Shown here: in pieces, positions 33,967 through 45,500 of the stretch
Layout of the letters: each line of letters starts with the position of its first letter
How positions within the stretch are numbered: the first letter of the stretch is position 1
Origin: Pardosa pseudoannulata
Taxonomy: Eukaryota > Arthropoda > Arachnida > Araneae > Lycosidae
Assembly: GCA_032207245.1 (NCBI GenBank)
Contig: CM063505.1
Span: 177,400,030-177,464,029 of the forward strand
DNA length: 64,000 nt
Direction of reading: 5' to 3'
Made by a program: the position numbers and the translations under genes
Notes under the pieces: model-generated
Database searches by the model: none
Told to the model about the DNA's origin: nothing
The model's input: the letters and a program-made list of their open reading frames with translations, nothing else

Positions 33967-34625
33967 CTAAAAAGAGACGACAGGAGATTTTTTTAAGAAG
34001 TAGTTAGTTAGCTAGCAACCAGATTATTGAGGTTGCCTTGACCAGTCTGTCTATCGGAGAGTTTCCTTAGCGATAATCCCCTCCTTGAGATCACTTGTTT
34101 AGGAGTTAGCTAGCAGTCAGCTAAATCGGAGGTCGTCTTGATCAGTCTCTTCTTCGGAGAGTTTCTCTTAGCGAAAATCCCACCTTGGGATATATCTCTT
34201 TCTGAGATTGATAACGATACCCTGTGCCTTGGGTTTTCTTTTAATTCGATCTTCTTCAGGATTGAAAGTGTGTTCCTCTTAGGAACTCTGACTTTGTTTT
34301 ATCTTCTTCGAAGATACCAATTACTACTTCATACACTCGTCTAATTGAGTATACTGTGTACATAATTATTATTGAGAACTTTTACGTGAAGCTATACGGA
34401 ATTGTTATCTTCTGTCGGTTACTAAACCATTCAGCAGGGACCTTTTGTGTACGTCTCTAATTAGGCCTACGTCTAGTGTTTCACATGCTTGTGAACTGTA
34501 TTTGTATTGTGTATATAGAAATGTGTATATAGCTGTGAGGTGTAAATAAATCATTTAATCATGAAACACCTGCTTCTTCATTGTGTCACCTAAAACAGGG
34601 ACCGGATACGTTATACCAACTATAA
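33967..34625 (+). mobile_element. LTR-like or 3'-UTR-like segment, unresolved
   Basis: An internal duplication stands out: AGTTAGCTAGCAACCAG ... TCGGAGAGTTTCC ... TTAGCGATAATCCC recurs about 100 bp later as AGTTAGCTAGCAGTCAG ... TCGGAGAGTTTCTC ... TTAGCGAAAATCCC. Near the right end GTAAATAAATCATTTAATC looks like a polyadenylation region, followed by a GC-richer tail. That arrangement suits an LTR R-U5 region. Clean TG...CA ends and a target duplication were not found. Confidence 0.35.
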
Positions 34626-35325
34626 AAAACAAGTTTAAAAATTTAAAATTTCTAATATTTTACATTATGATAATTATTTATTTAAAAAGTAAAAAAAAAC
34701 ACATTTTAACTGACTAATATCCCTTAGCTGCTCCCTTGGCTACGCCATTGCGGATAAATTTCAAGAAAGAGAATTATATAATACTAAAAAAAATCGGGCA
34801 ATTCAAATTGAATGTAAAATTGATTGGAATTTGAACATTAGAGGTTCATAATAAGAATGTCTTCTGCCATTGTGAAAGTAAAATCCTTCATAAAAATTAC
34901 AAGCGTAAAAATGTTTTAATCTTAAGTTTATCTTCTTTTAGCAAAATATATCATTGAAATAAAGTATAGAAAAAATATGAAAAATGCGTAATTACAATAA
35001 AAGGGAATTTTGTGGTAACAGTCGATGAATCATGTGTTAGTAGCTTACCCACTTGGGGAGTCAAACATGCTCAAGCGTCTTTTTCTAATTAAAAACTTTT
35101 TTCTAACTTTTAAAATGTACAGTTTCCATAAGATAGATTAATAAAATATAATAGGTATGTTGAATTTTTAAAAAGGAGTTTTTAAGCAGTAAGACACAAA
35201 TGCATGACTGTAAGTTTTGTTTATTTCTCATCAAACTAAAGATGAAAAGAAATAGATGTCTATAACTATGGTGTCAGCGATGATACTATCATATTTTAGT
35301 GGACAATAATTTAAAACATAGATAT
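34626..35325. other. AT-rich interval, nothing recognised
   Basis: No ORF or repeat supported. Confidence 0.5.
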
Positions 35326-35330
35326 TCAAG

Positions 35331-35821
35331 TGTAACAATAAGTTACATTGGGTTAAGCTCTTTTTACCGCTTCCCGTCAAAGACATACCAGAACAGGACA
35401 GGTTTGAACTAGAAAGAAAGTTCGGACTTCTCCCAACCAATAGAAGGGTTCTTTGGTTTGGGGAATTCTGACCCCCTGAAGTTTTGCACTAGACCCCTGT
35501 TTTTTTTTCTCCGAGAGGCAGTCTGATTTTTTTAAAGGACGAGGCTGTGACCAGGGGAGGGTAGAAGGTGAACGCTGCTGCATCCGAGGCTTGAGGGATA
35601 GAACTTTTGAGAAAAATCATCTCCATATTGTTTTTTAGGTCGGCTCCGACTCGAGAGCAGTCTTCGATATCTACAAATGATTAGTTGATTACAGTTATAT
35701 TCTTTGGCATTTATTTAATTGCATAAATTCATTTAACCAAGACACATTTTTCCATGTGTTTATTAAAGAGTATTAATTTCTTCTTTCTCAAACACTAAGC
35801 CAACGTAACATTATTTTTACA
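35331..35821 (+). mobile_element. Solo LTR, family LTR-2, copy 2
   Basis: It begins TGTAACAATAAGTTACA and ends ACGTAACATTATTTTTACA. TCAAG flanks it on both sides (35326-35330 and 35822-35826), a perfect 5-bp target duplication. It is 491 bp and represents the empty-site version of copy 1 at 29658. Shared internal blocks include CAGAACAGGAC, GACTTCTCCCAACCAATAG and GCAGTCTTCGATATCTAC. No AATAAA was obvious. Confidence 0.92.
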
Positions 35822-35918
35822 TCAAGTAAAAAATAATCTTTTTAATGATATCTATCTCGCTTTCTCAGGGAGTTCTTATCTGCAGGATTTTCAAAACTTT
35901 ATGGCAACTGTGTGTTAG

Positions 35919-36082
35919 TGGTTTGGAGCACTACGGCGCCTTTTGTTTTGCTCACGAGGGCTAATGAGACAGCTACATACTGCTTATAGCCAATTCCGAA
36001 TGGGTACGAACTCAGCAGCGGGATTCGAATACCAGAACTCCGGTATCGAAGAGCAGCGTGCTACCATTCACACATCGTTCGG
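35919..36082 (-). repeat. SINE copy, minus strand, 12-bp target duplication
   Basis: It reads TGGTTTGGAGCACTAC at the left (the SINE 3' end reversed), then GAGGGCTAATGAGAC, GGGATTCGAATACC (reversed B-box) and the A-box region near 36055-36082. ACTGTGTGTTAG flanks both sides (35907-35918 and 36083-36094). The ORF at 35943-36143 is an artefact of the SINE. Confidence 0.9.
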
Positions 36083-36216
36083 ACTGTGTGTTAGCGAACC
36101 TATAATATTTACCAAGAGCAACTTCGAAACAATCGGCGGTTAAATGAATTATTAATTTACCCTTTTTTTAATCTTCGAGAACAAAATAATTTTAATCCCT
36201 CAAGTTATAGAGTTCT

Positions 36217-36217
36217 C

Positions 36218-36248
<31 letters not shown>

Positions 36249-36269
36249 TATACATATATATGTATATAC

Positions 36270-36301
<32 letters not shown>

Positions 36302-36325
36302 ATACATATACATATACATATATAT

Positions 36326-36394
<69 letters not shown>

Positions 36395-36405
36395 CATATA
36401 CATGT
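36217..36405. repeat. Compound TA/TACATA/CA microsatellite
   Basis: Runs of (TA)n, TACATATATA words and a CACACACACACA block alternate for about 190 bp. ORFs of alternating Ile/Tyr or Ile/His are artefacts. Confidence 0.95.
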
Positions 36406-36449
36406 AAAAATTATTTCCTCTAATCACAATAATTATGTAGCCCCTATTG

Positions 36450-37390
36450 GGTAAGGAGAAGCCTAGCAGTAAAAAAATAAGTTGCAGTCTAGCCACATTG
36501 AAGAGAACGGCACACAAATCCAAATCTAAACGAAATTTTATTTAAGAGCTGATAGAAAAGGACATTCTTACTAGTCAACGACAGACAAGTGAGAGACACG
36601 AAAATTACTCTGCTAGAATAGAGGTGCATGCACCCAAGAGCGAAGACAGAAAGAATTTTCCCAAATGATAAGAAACTTAGTCAGCGAATTAAATTGTTAA
36701 GATCAGGAAAAACGCCGAGCTTGCCGGCGATAGCTGTAAAACGTGTTGAATAGACAGAAAATTTACATCTATTGGATATAAAGCTTTAGGAAATGTATTG
36801 AAAGAATTTTAAGTCCAGTATACTCTTTTGATTAACATATTTTGAGGCTGTTAAAAAGATTTTAAGGAATTAGTATGGGAGAGAGGAGTTTTTTAAGAAA
36901 ATATTAAAGTGAAATAATTTTGTTATGTTACACACACACACTATATATATATATATATATGTAATATATCAAAATTATGTAACTTTAATATTTCCTTAAA
37001 AACCTCCTCTCTCCCATTCTAATTCCTTTAAATCTTTTTCTCAGCCTCTAAATAGTTTAATCAAAGGAGTATTTTAAACTTAACATTCTTCCTAAAACCA
37101 GCTTTCCTAAAATCTCTTTCCCAGCTATCGGCGGCAAATGGTTTAGCGTTTTGCTGATATTGCATTTAATTTGCTTATTAAGTTGTTTTTTACCGTGGGA
37201 AAATTCTTTCTGTCATCGATCTTTGGTGCATCTCTGTTCGATCAGAGTGAACTCTGTGGCTTTTTTCTGTCTGTTATTCAGTAGAATAGATGTACGTTGT
37301 AGCAGATCTGGAATAAAGTTTCAATTAGACCTGTGCCGTTCTGTTGAATGGGCCCGACTGCATCTTTATTACTGCTAGCTGTTGAGCTCT
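36450..37390. repeat. Foldback: two inverted arms of about 430-480 bp
   Basis: The left arm (about 36450-36928) and right arm (about 36963-37390) are diverged reverse complements along most of their length. Matching blocks run inward: CCTAGCAGTAA..., GAACGGCACA, GACAGAAAGAATTTTCCC, GGCGATAGCTG, AAAGGAATTAG, ATGGGAGAGAGGAG and AATATTAAAGT. The centre is a CA/TA microsatellite (36930-36962). It may be two head-to-head copies of one element. The plus-strand ORF at 37151-37378 lies in the right arm and has no recognised domain. Confidence 0.82.
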
Positions 37391-37423
37391 CTCCTTTGTC
37401 AAGGAGTTTTATAAAAAATGGAT

Positions 37424-37424
<1 letters not shown>

Positions 37425-37461
<37 letters not shown>

Positions 37462-37497
37462 ATCCATTATATATATATATACATATATATGTAATCC

Positions 37498-37528
<31 letters not shown>

Positions 37529-37540
37529 CATATATATATA
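37425..37540. repeat. TA microsatellite with repeated GTAATCCAT words
   Basis: (TA)n blocks are separated by ATGGATTACATA and its complement TATGTAATCCAT (twice), making a nested palindrome-like tract. Confidence 0.92.
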
Positions 37541-37954
37541 ATTGGTATACTTGTATCTGATACATTGTAATATAAAAGAGCAACTATTCAGTTTACTGAA
37601 ATGACCTACGAAATGATATGCATGTAAGAAAAATCCAGTCTTATAAAGAAAAAATATCAATAAAGTTAGGCTTCATATGGATAACCTTAAGTCTCACATT
37701 TAAGTAAATAACTGCGAATTTAGAAAGAAAGAAACGCAAAGAGGCATAAAATGTTATTTTTTTTTTTGGAAAAACACTTAAAATCCCTTGACGCTTGACT
37801 TAGACTCATGCCTTTTTAGGTGATTAAAATGAGTCTTAAGAAAACGGAGTCCGAGATCTTGGAATTTTGGAAACTATCCGTAGAGAAATCGGACAAATTT
37901 AATATCACAGTACTAAGAAAAGTTACCTCCGTAACAAATATCCTACATGGTAAT

Positions 37955-38010
37955 AGCCTAAGTTAACTGTCCGTCTGTCCTCGAATTTATGAAATAGGAA
38001 AAATTTTAGC
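37955..38010 (+). mobile_element. Helitron-like 5' fragment
   Basis: TAATAGCCTAAGTTAACTG, TCCGTCTGTCC and AATTTATGAA match the 5' region of the Helitron at 28442 after its first dozen bases. The 3' end (hairpin plus CTAG) was not found downstream, so the copy is truncated or too diverged. Confidence 0.55.
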
Positions 38011-38715
38011 CAGTATCTTATAAGTTTATTTTAAAAACTTAATAATATTTTAGTCACTACGAAATCACCCACCTAAGATGGGGTTTCATATTTGTCTAAA
38101 TTTAATGAATCATTTTCTTAATTTAGAAAAAGAAGCCTGGAATAACAAGTGTAAGCTTCCACAATTTATGTCTAATGAACAGGTCTGAACTTTAAAGAAA
38201 TTACTTTAAAGAAATAAAATGAGATTTGAGATGTTCACTTAAATGCTATGAATTCCTATCCAAACGTTGTTTAGATTCAGCTAATTAAGTGACTAATTAA
38301 TTGCAATAGGAACTTAAATATAGGATCCCAGTTATTTCTGAAAACTAAATAATACTTACAAAATAAAATTTAAAAAAACAAGGAAAAGTGAAGTTAATGA
38401 AGGAAAAGTTATGGAACTGAGCTTAGGAGTATAAAATTTAATGAATGCATAACCTTATTTAAATATTAAATAAATATTCGTTAAATCTTAGATATTTAAG
38501 GAAAAAACTTGGGTCATCTTTCTGATAATTATCACAGTATATAACTTTAAAAGTACCGACTGCAGAGATCAAAATATGAGAATCGTATATTACTCAGCCA
38601 CCTGTAGAGAAACTACTACCACTCATTAAATTAAGTTAATTTTATAAAATATTATACTACTGTTTTCTTAAATATTCTTTCTCTTAGTAAGCACCCCCCC
38701 CATACACACACACCT
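38011..38715. other. AT-rich interval, nothing recognised
   Basis: No ORF or repeat supported, apart from a C8 run and CACACACA words at 38692-38712. Confidence 0.5.
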
Positions 38716-38905
38716 TTATATATAAATTTCTTCTGCCGTGTGTTCGTTACAAAACTCCTCCTAAACGGCTGGACTGATTTTGATGAAATTTTCTGTATGT
38801 AATTAAGTTGATTCGAGAATGGTATAGATTCACAATTTGATCGGATAAAAAATATTTTTTTTAATTAAAAACACAGAATGCCGCTTGAAACCCGCTACTG
38901 TCAAC
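38716..38905 (+). mobile_element. Second Helitron-like 5' region
   Basis: CTCCTAAACGGCTGGACTG and ATTTTGATGAAATTTTCTG are words I associate with the 5' regions of arthropod Helitrons. It is a different subfamily from 28442. The 3' end was not identified; a SINE head and a TA tract follow. Confidence 0.4.
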
Positions 38906-38909
38906 ATAT

Positions 38910-38950
38910 CAGTGGCGCAGTGGTCAGCGCAACAGACTTTAGTACCGAGA
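38910..38950 (+). repeat. tRNA-like SINE head, truncated
   Basis: TCAGTGGCGCAGTGGTCAGC is an A-box-type tRNA 5' half, followed by GACTTTAGTACCGAGATTA, after which the sequence runs into a TA microsatellite. There is no B-box, so it is not a functional tRNA. Confidence 0.5.
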
Positions 38951-38969
38951 TTATATGTATATATATGTA

Positions 38970-39022
<53 letters not shown>
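38951..39022. repeat. TA microsatellite with GTATA interruptions
   Basis: (TA)n with GTATATATGTA words, about 70 bp. Confidence 0.95.
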
Positions 39023-39522
39023 TCAATTCAGTAATGTTACTATCATAAATAAGTCAAGTTGAAATATGCATCTAATCATGGAGGTCACATAGATATCAAA
39101 TTTCATTTATCTGAATCCATCTTGCTTTTTTTAAGTTCAGATTAATTGCTCTTTATAGATTGTACGAAATTAAAGACATATGTTCTCGGTGTTTTGAGGA
39201 TTGAGGGCGTACTCTGAAATTATCCTTGTATAACTAAAACTCAAAGGAATAAAATATCAAGAAAAGCTGAGAGGTAAAAAAATAAATTTATAATTTTTAT
39301 AATTATCCATATGCAAAATTCATTACTTGTTTTGGGAGGTATTACAAATTTGAATATTTCAATTAATCTTTATCCCTTGTCATCGATTACTACCCGTTTT
39401 TCAGAAGTAGTACAATGAATATGTTCATTTATCATCAAATTTTTTAACTAATTTCGATTTACAAAAGTAATTTAGTTAATCCGGATATCTCAGTTCTTAA
39501 AAATTGTTACTTCCATAGCAAA
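39023..39522. other. AT-rich interval left of the satellite array
   Basis: No ORF or repeat supported. It contains AAAAGTAATTTAGTTAATCC near 39463, faintly like the monomer's AAAAGTAATTAATTTATAG, which may be a degraded edge of the array. Confidence 0.45.
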
Positions 39523-42500
39523 AATTTATAGCTTTGAGTTATTTGTTATATTAAGATTAAAATATGCAATTAAAAAAAGAGTACTTACAAGTATAAAGAT
39601 TAACTATATCATCATTATATCTGTATTCCCTTTGTAATATTTTTTATCTTTACGAATCAATATTCTGATACGGTACAGCACCTCATATTTATTTTTAAAG
39701 TATATTTTTTGTTAATCGATAGGAAATAGAAAAATTTCTATGATATTTCAATAGGTTTTGTTCTATTAACTCCCTTTTCTTTCTTAAAGAAATTGAATTT
39801 GAACGTTTGATTAATTAATTGTAACCCTCCAAAACTGAAAAGAAAATGGTAACAATACTTTTACTGAAAACGGTAATCTTCTCTAGACAATGCATTTTTT
39901 CTGAACTTTTTATCCCGTGATTTAAAGCGAAAATTAAATTGTGAAATACCTCATTTCTTCTAGAGTCCAATTCTAAAAAGAGTACTAGAATCAGACTTTT
40001 TCGTAAAGTTGGAAAACAACGGACGATGATGTGAATAATTAAAAAAAAGTTTACGAACTGCTTGAGAAAAAAATCCCGATGTAAAAAGTTTAATTCTAAA
40101 TCTTGAAAATATAAAGATTCGACGGCAAAGTATTAAATTAATCTTTTGTTTTGAGGCTAAGCTGCAGTACTTTGGGTTTTAGAGGATGGCATGCTACTTA
40201 GGGGATTAAATGTTAAAGTAATTACTACTTTCTAAGGTGTTTTGTATTTAATGAATTAAGTTACTGTCTATGAAACTCCATCGCGGGTTATAAAAGATAA
40301 CAACTTTAAAAGTAATTAATTTATAGCTTATTTGTTATATTAAGATTAAATTATGCGATTAAAAAAAAGAGTATTTACAACTATAAATATTAACTATATC
40401 ATCATTATATCTGTATTCCCTTTGTAATATTTTTTATCTTCACGAATCAATATTCTGATACGGTACAGCACCTCATATTTGTTTTTAAAGTATATTTTTT
40501 TTAATCGATAGGAAATGGAAAAAATTCTATGATATTTCAATAAATTTTGTTCCTATTAATTCCCTTTTCTTTCTTAAAGAAATTGAATTTGAACGTTTGA
40601 TTAATTAACTGTAACCCTCCAAAATTGAAAAGAAAATGGTAACAATACTTTTACTGAAAAAGGTAATCGTCTCTAGACAATGAATTTTTTCTGAACTTTT
40701 TATCCCGTGATTTAAAGCGAAAATTAAATTGTGGAATACCTGATTCCTACACGAGTCCAACTCTAAATTACAAAAAGAGTACTAGAATGAGACATTTTCG
40801 TTAAGTTGGAAAACAACGGATGATGATGTGAATAATTAAAAAAAAGTTTACGAACTGCTTGAGAAAAAAATCCCGATGTAAAAAGTTTAATTCTAAATCT
40901 TGAAAATATAAAGATTCGACGGCAAAGTATTAAATTAATCTTTTGTTTTGAGGCTAAGCTGCAGTACTTTGGGTTTTAGAGGATGGCATGCTACTTAGGG
41001 GATTAAATGTTAAAGAAATTACTACTTTCTAAGGTGTTTTGTATATAATGAATTAAGTTACTCCCTATGAAACCCCATCGCGAGTTATAAAAGATAACTT
41101 TAAAAGTAATTAATTTATAGCTTATTTGTTATATTAAGATTAAATTATGCGATTAAAAAAAAGGAGTATTTACAACTATAAATATTAACTATATCATCAT
41201 TATATCTGTATTCCCTTTGTAATATTTTTTATCTTCACGAATCAATATTCTGATACGGTACAGCACCTCATATTTATTTTTAAAGTATATTTTTTTTTAA
41301 TCGATAGGAAATGGAAAAAATTTCTATGATATTTCAATTTTTGTTCTATTAATTCCCTTTTCTTTCTTAAAGAAATTGAATTTGAACGTTTGGTTAATTA
41401 ACTGTAACCCTCCAAAATTGAAAAGAAAATGGTAACAATACTTTTACTGAAAAAGGTAATCTTCTCTAGACAATGCATTTTTTCTGAACTTTTTTATCCG
41501 TGATTTAAAGCGAAAATTAAATTGTGAAATACCTCATTTCTTCTAGAGTCCAATTCTAAAAAGAGTACTAGAATCAGACTTTTTCGTAAAGTTGGAAAAC
41601 AACGGACGATGATGTGAATAATTAAAAAAAATGTTTGCGAAACTGCTTGAGAAAAAATCCCGATGTAAAAAGTTTAATTTTAAATCTTGAAAATATAAAG
41701 ATTCGACGGCAAAGTATTAAAATAATCTTTTGTTTTGAGGCTAAGCTGCAGTACTTTGGGTTTTAGAGGATGGCATGCTACTTAGCGGATTAAATGTTAA
41801 AGTAATTACTACTTTCTATGGTGTTTTGTATTTAATGAATTAAGTTACTGTCTATGAAACTCCATCGCGGGTTATAAAAGATAACAACTTTAAAAGTAAT
41901 TAATTTATAGCTTATTTGTTATATTAAGATTAAATTATGCGATTAAAAAAAAGAGTATTTACAACTATAAATATTAACTATATCATCATTATATCTGTAT
42001 TCCCTTTGTAATATTTTTTATCTTCACGAATCAATATTCTGATACGGTACAGCACCTCATATTTGTTTTTAAAGTATATTTTTTTTAATCGATAGGAAAT
42101 GGAAAAAATTCTATGATATTTCAATAGATTTTGTCCTATTAATTCCCTTTTCTTTCTTAAAGAAATTGAATTTGAACGTTTGATTAATTAACTGTAACCT
42201 CCAAAATTGAAAAGAAAATGGTAACAATACTTTTACTGAAAAAGGTAATCTTCTCTAGACAATGCATTTTTTCTGAATTTTTTATCCCGTGATTTAATGC
42301 GAAAATTAAATTGTGAAATACCTCATTTCTTCTAGAGTCCAATTCTAAAAAGAGTACTAGAATCAGACTTTTTCGTAAAGTTGGAAAACAATGGACGATG
42401 ATGTGAATAATAATTAAAAAAAAATGTTTGCGAACTGCTTGAGAAAAAAATCCCGATGTAAAAAGTTTAATTTTAAATCTTGAAAATATAAAGATTCGAC

Positions 42501-45500
42501 GGCAAAGTATTAAAATAATCTTTTGTTTTGAGGCTAAGCTGCAGTACTTTGGGTTTTAGAGGATGGCATGCTACTTAGGGGATTAAATGTTAAAGTAATT
42601 ACTACTTTCTAAGGTGTTTTGTATTTAATGAATTAAGTTACTGTCTATGAAACTCCATCGCGGGTTATAAAAGATAACAACTTTAAAAGTAATTAATTTA
42701 TAGCTTATTTGTTATATTAAGATTAAATTATGCGATTAAAAAAAAGAGTATTTACAACTATAAATATTAACTATATCATCATTATATCTGTATTCCCTTT
42801 GTAATATTTTTTATCTTCACGAATCAATATTCTGATACGGTACAGCACCTCATATTTGTTTTTAAAGTATATTTTTTTTAATCGATAGGAAATGGAAAAA
42901 ATTCTATGATATTTCAATAGATTTTGTCCTATTAATTCCCTTTTCTTTCTTAAAGAAATTGAATTTGAACGTTTGATTAATTAACTGTAACCCTCCAAAA
43001 TTGAAAAGAAAATGGTAACAATACTTTTACTGAAAAAGGTAATCGTCTCTAGACAATGAATTTTTTCTGAACTTTTTATCCCGTGATTTAAAGCGAAAAT
43101 TAAATTGTGGAATACCTGATTCCTACACGAGTCCAACTCTAAATTACAAAAAGAGTACTAGAATGAGACTTTTCGTTAAAGTTGGAAAACAATGGACGAT
43201 GATGTGAATAATTAAAAAAAATGTTTGCAAACTGCTTGAGAAAAAAAATCCCGATGTAAAAAGTTTAATTTTAAATCTTGAAAATATAAAGATTCGACGG
43301 CAAAGTATTAAAATAATCTTTTGTTTTTGAGGCTAAGCTGCAGTACTTTGGGTTTTAGAGGATGGCATGCTACTTAGGGGATTAAATGTTAAAGTAATTA
43401 CTACTTTCTATGGTGTTTTGTATTTAATGAATTAAGTTACTGTCTCTGAAACCCCATCGCGGGTTATAAAAGATAACAACTTTAAAAGTAATTAATTTAT
43501 AGCTTATTTGTTATATTAAGATTAAAATTATGCGATTAAAAAAAGGAGTAGTATTACAACTATAAATATTAACTATATCATCATTATATCTGTATTCCCT
43601 TTGTAATATTTTTTATCTTCACGAATCAATATTCTGATACGGTACAGCACCTCATATTTATTTTTAAAGTATATTTTTTTTTAATCGATAGGAAATGGAA
43701 AAAATTCTATGATATTTCAATAAATTTTGTTCTATTAATTCCCTTTTCTTTCTTAAAGAAATTGAATTTGAACGTTTGGTTAATTAACTGTAACCCTCCA
43801 AAATTGAAAAGAAAATGGTAACAATACTTTTACTGAAAAAGGTAATCTTCTCTAGACAATGCATTTTTTTCTGAATTTTTTATCCCGTGATTTAAAGCGA
43901 AATTAAATTGTGAAATACCTCATTTCTTCTAGAGTCCAATTCTAAAAAGAGTAACTAGAATCAGACTTTTTCGTAAAGTTGGAAAACAACGGACGATGAT
44001 GTGAATAATTAAAAAAAAAATGTTTGCAAACTGCTTGAGAAAAAAATCCCGATGTAAAAAGTTTAATTCTAAATCTTGAAAATATAAAGATTCGACGGCA
44101 AAGTATTAAATTAATCTTTTGTTTTGAGGCTAAGCTGCAGTACTTTGGGTTTTAGAGGATGGCATGCTACTTAGGGGATTAAATGTTAAAAGTAATTACT
44201 ACTTTCTATGGTGTTTTGTATTTAATGAATTAAGTTACTGTCTCTGAAACCCCATCGCGGGTTATAAAAGATAACAACTTTAAAAGTAATTAATTTATAG
44301 CTTATTTGTTATATTAAGATTAAATTATGCGATTAAAAAAAAGAGTATTTACAACTATAAATATTAACTATATCATCATTATATCTGTATTCCCTTTGTA
44401 ATATTTTTTATCTTCACGAATCAATATTCTGATACGGTACAGCACCTCATATTTGTTTTTAAAGTATATTTTTTTTAATCGATAGGAAATGGAAAAAATT
44501 CTATGATATTTCAATAGATTTTGTCCTATTAATTCCCTTTTCTTTCTTAAAGAAATTGAATTTGAACGTTTGATTAATTAACTGTAACCCTCCAAAATTG
44601 AAAAGAAAATGGTAACAATACTTTTACTGAAAAAGGTAATCTTCTCTAGACAATGCATTTTTTCTGAATTTTTTATCCCGTGATTTAATGCGAAAATTAA
44701 ATTGTGAAATACCTCATTTCTTCTAGAGTCCAATTCTAAAAAGAGTACTAGAATCAGACTTTTTCGTAAAGTTGGAAAACAATGGACGATGATGTGAATA
44801 ATTAAAAAAAATGTTTGCAAACTGCTTGAGAAAAAAAATCCCGATGTAAAAAGTTTAATTTTAAATCTTGAAAATATAAAGATTCGACGGCAAAGTATTA
44901 AAAATAATCTTTTGTTTTGAGGCTAAGCTGCAGTACTTTGGGTTTTAGAGGATGGCATGCTACTTAGGGGATTAAATGTTAAAGTAATTACTACTTTCTA
45001 AGGTGTTTTGTATTTAATGAATTAAGTTACTGTCTCTGAAACCCCATCGCGGGTTATAAAAGATAACAACTTTAAAAGTAATTAATTTATAGCTTATTTG
45101 TTATATTAAGATTAAATTATGCGATTAAAAAAAGGAGTATTTACAACTATAAATATTAACTATATCATCATTATATCTGTATTCCCTTTGTAATATTTTT
45201 TATCTTCACGAATCAATATTCTGATACGGTACAACACCTCATATTTATTTTTAAAGTATATTTTTTTTTAATCGATAGGAAATGGAAAAAATTCTATGAT
45301 ATTTCAATAAATTTTGTTCTATTAATTCCCTTTTCTTTCTTAAAGAAATTGAATTTGAACGTTTGGTTAATTAACTGTAACCCTCCAAAATTGAAAAGAA
45401 AATGGTAACAATACTTTTACTGAAAAAGGTAATCTTCTCTAGACAATGCATTTTTTCTGAATTTTTTATCCCGTGATTTAAAGCGAAAATTAAATTGTGA

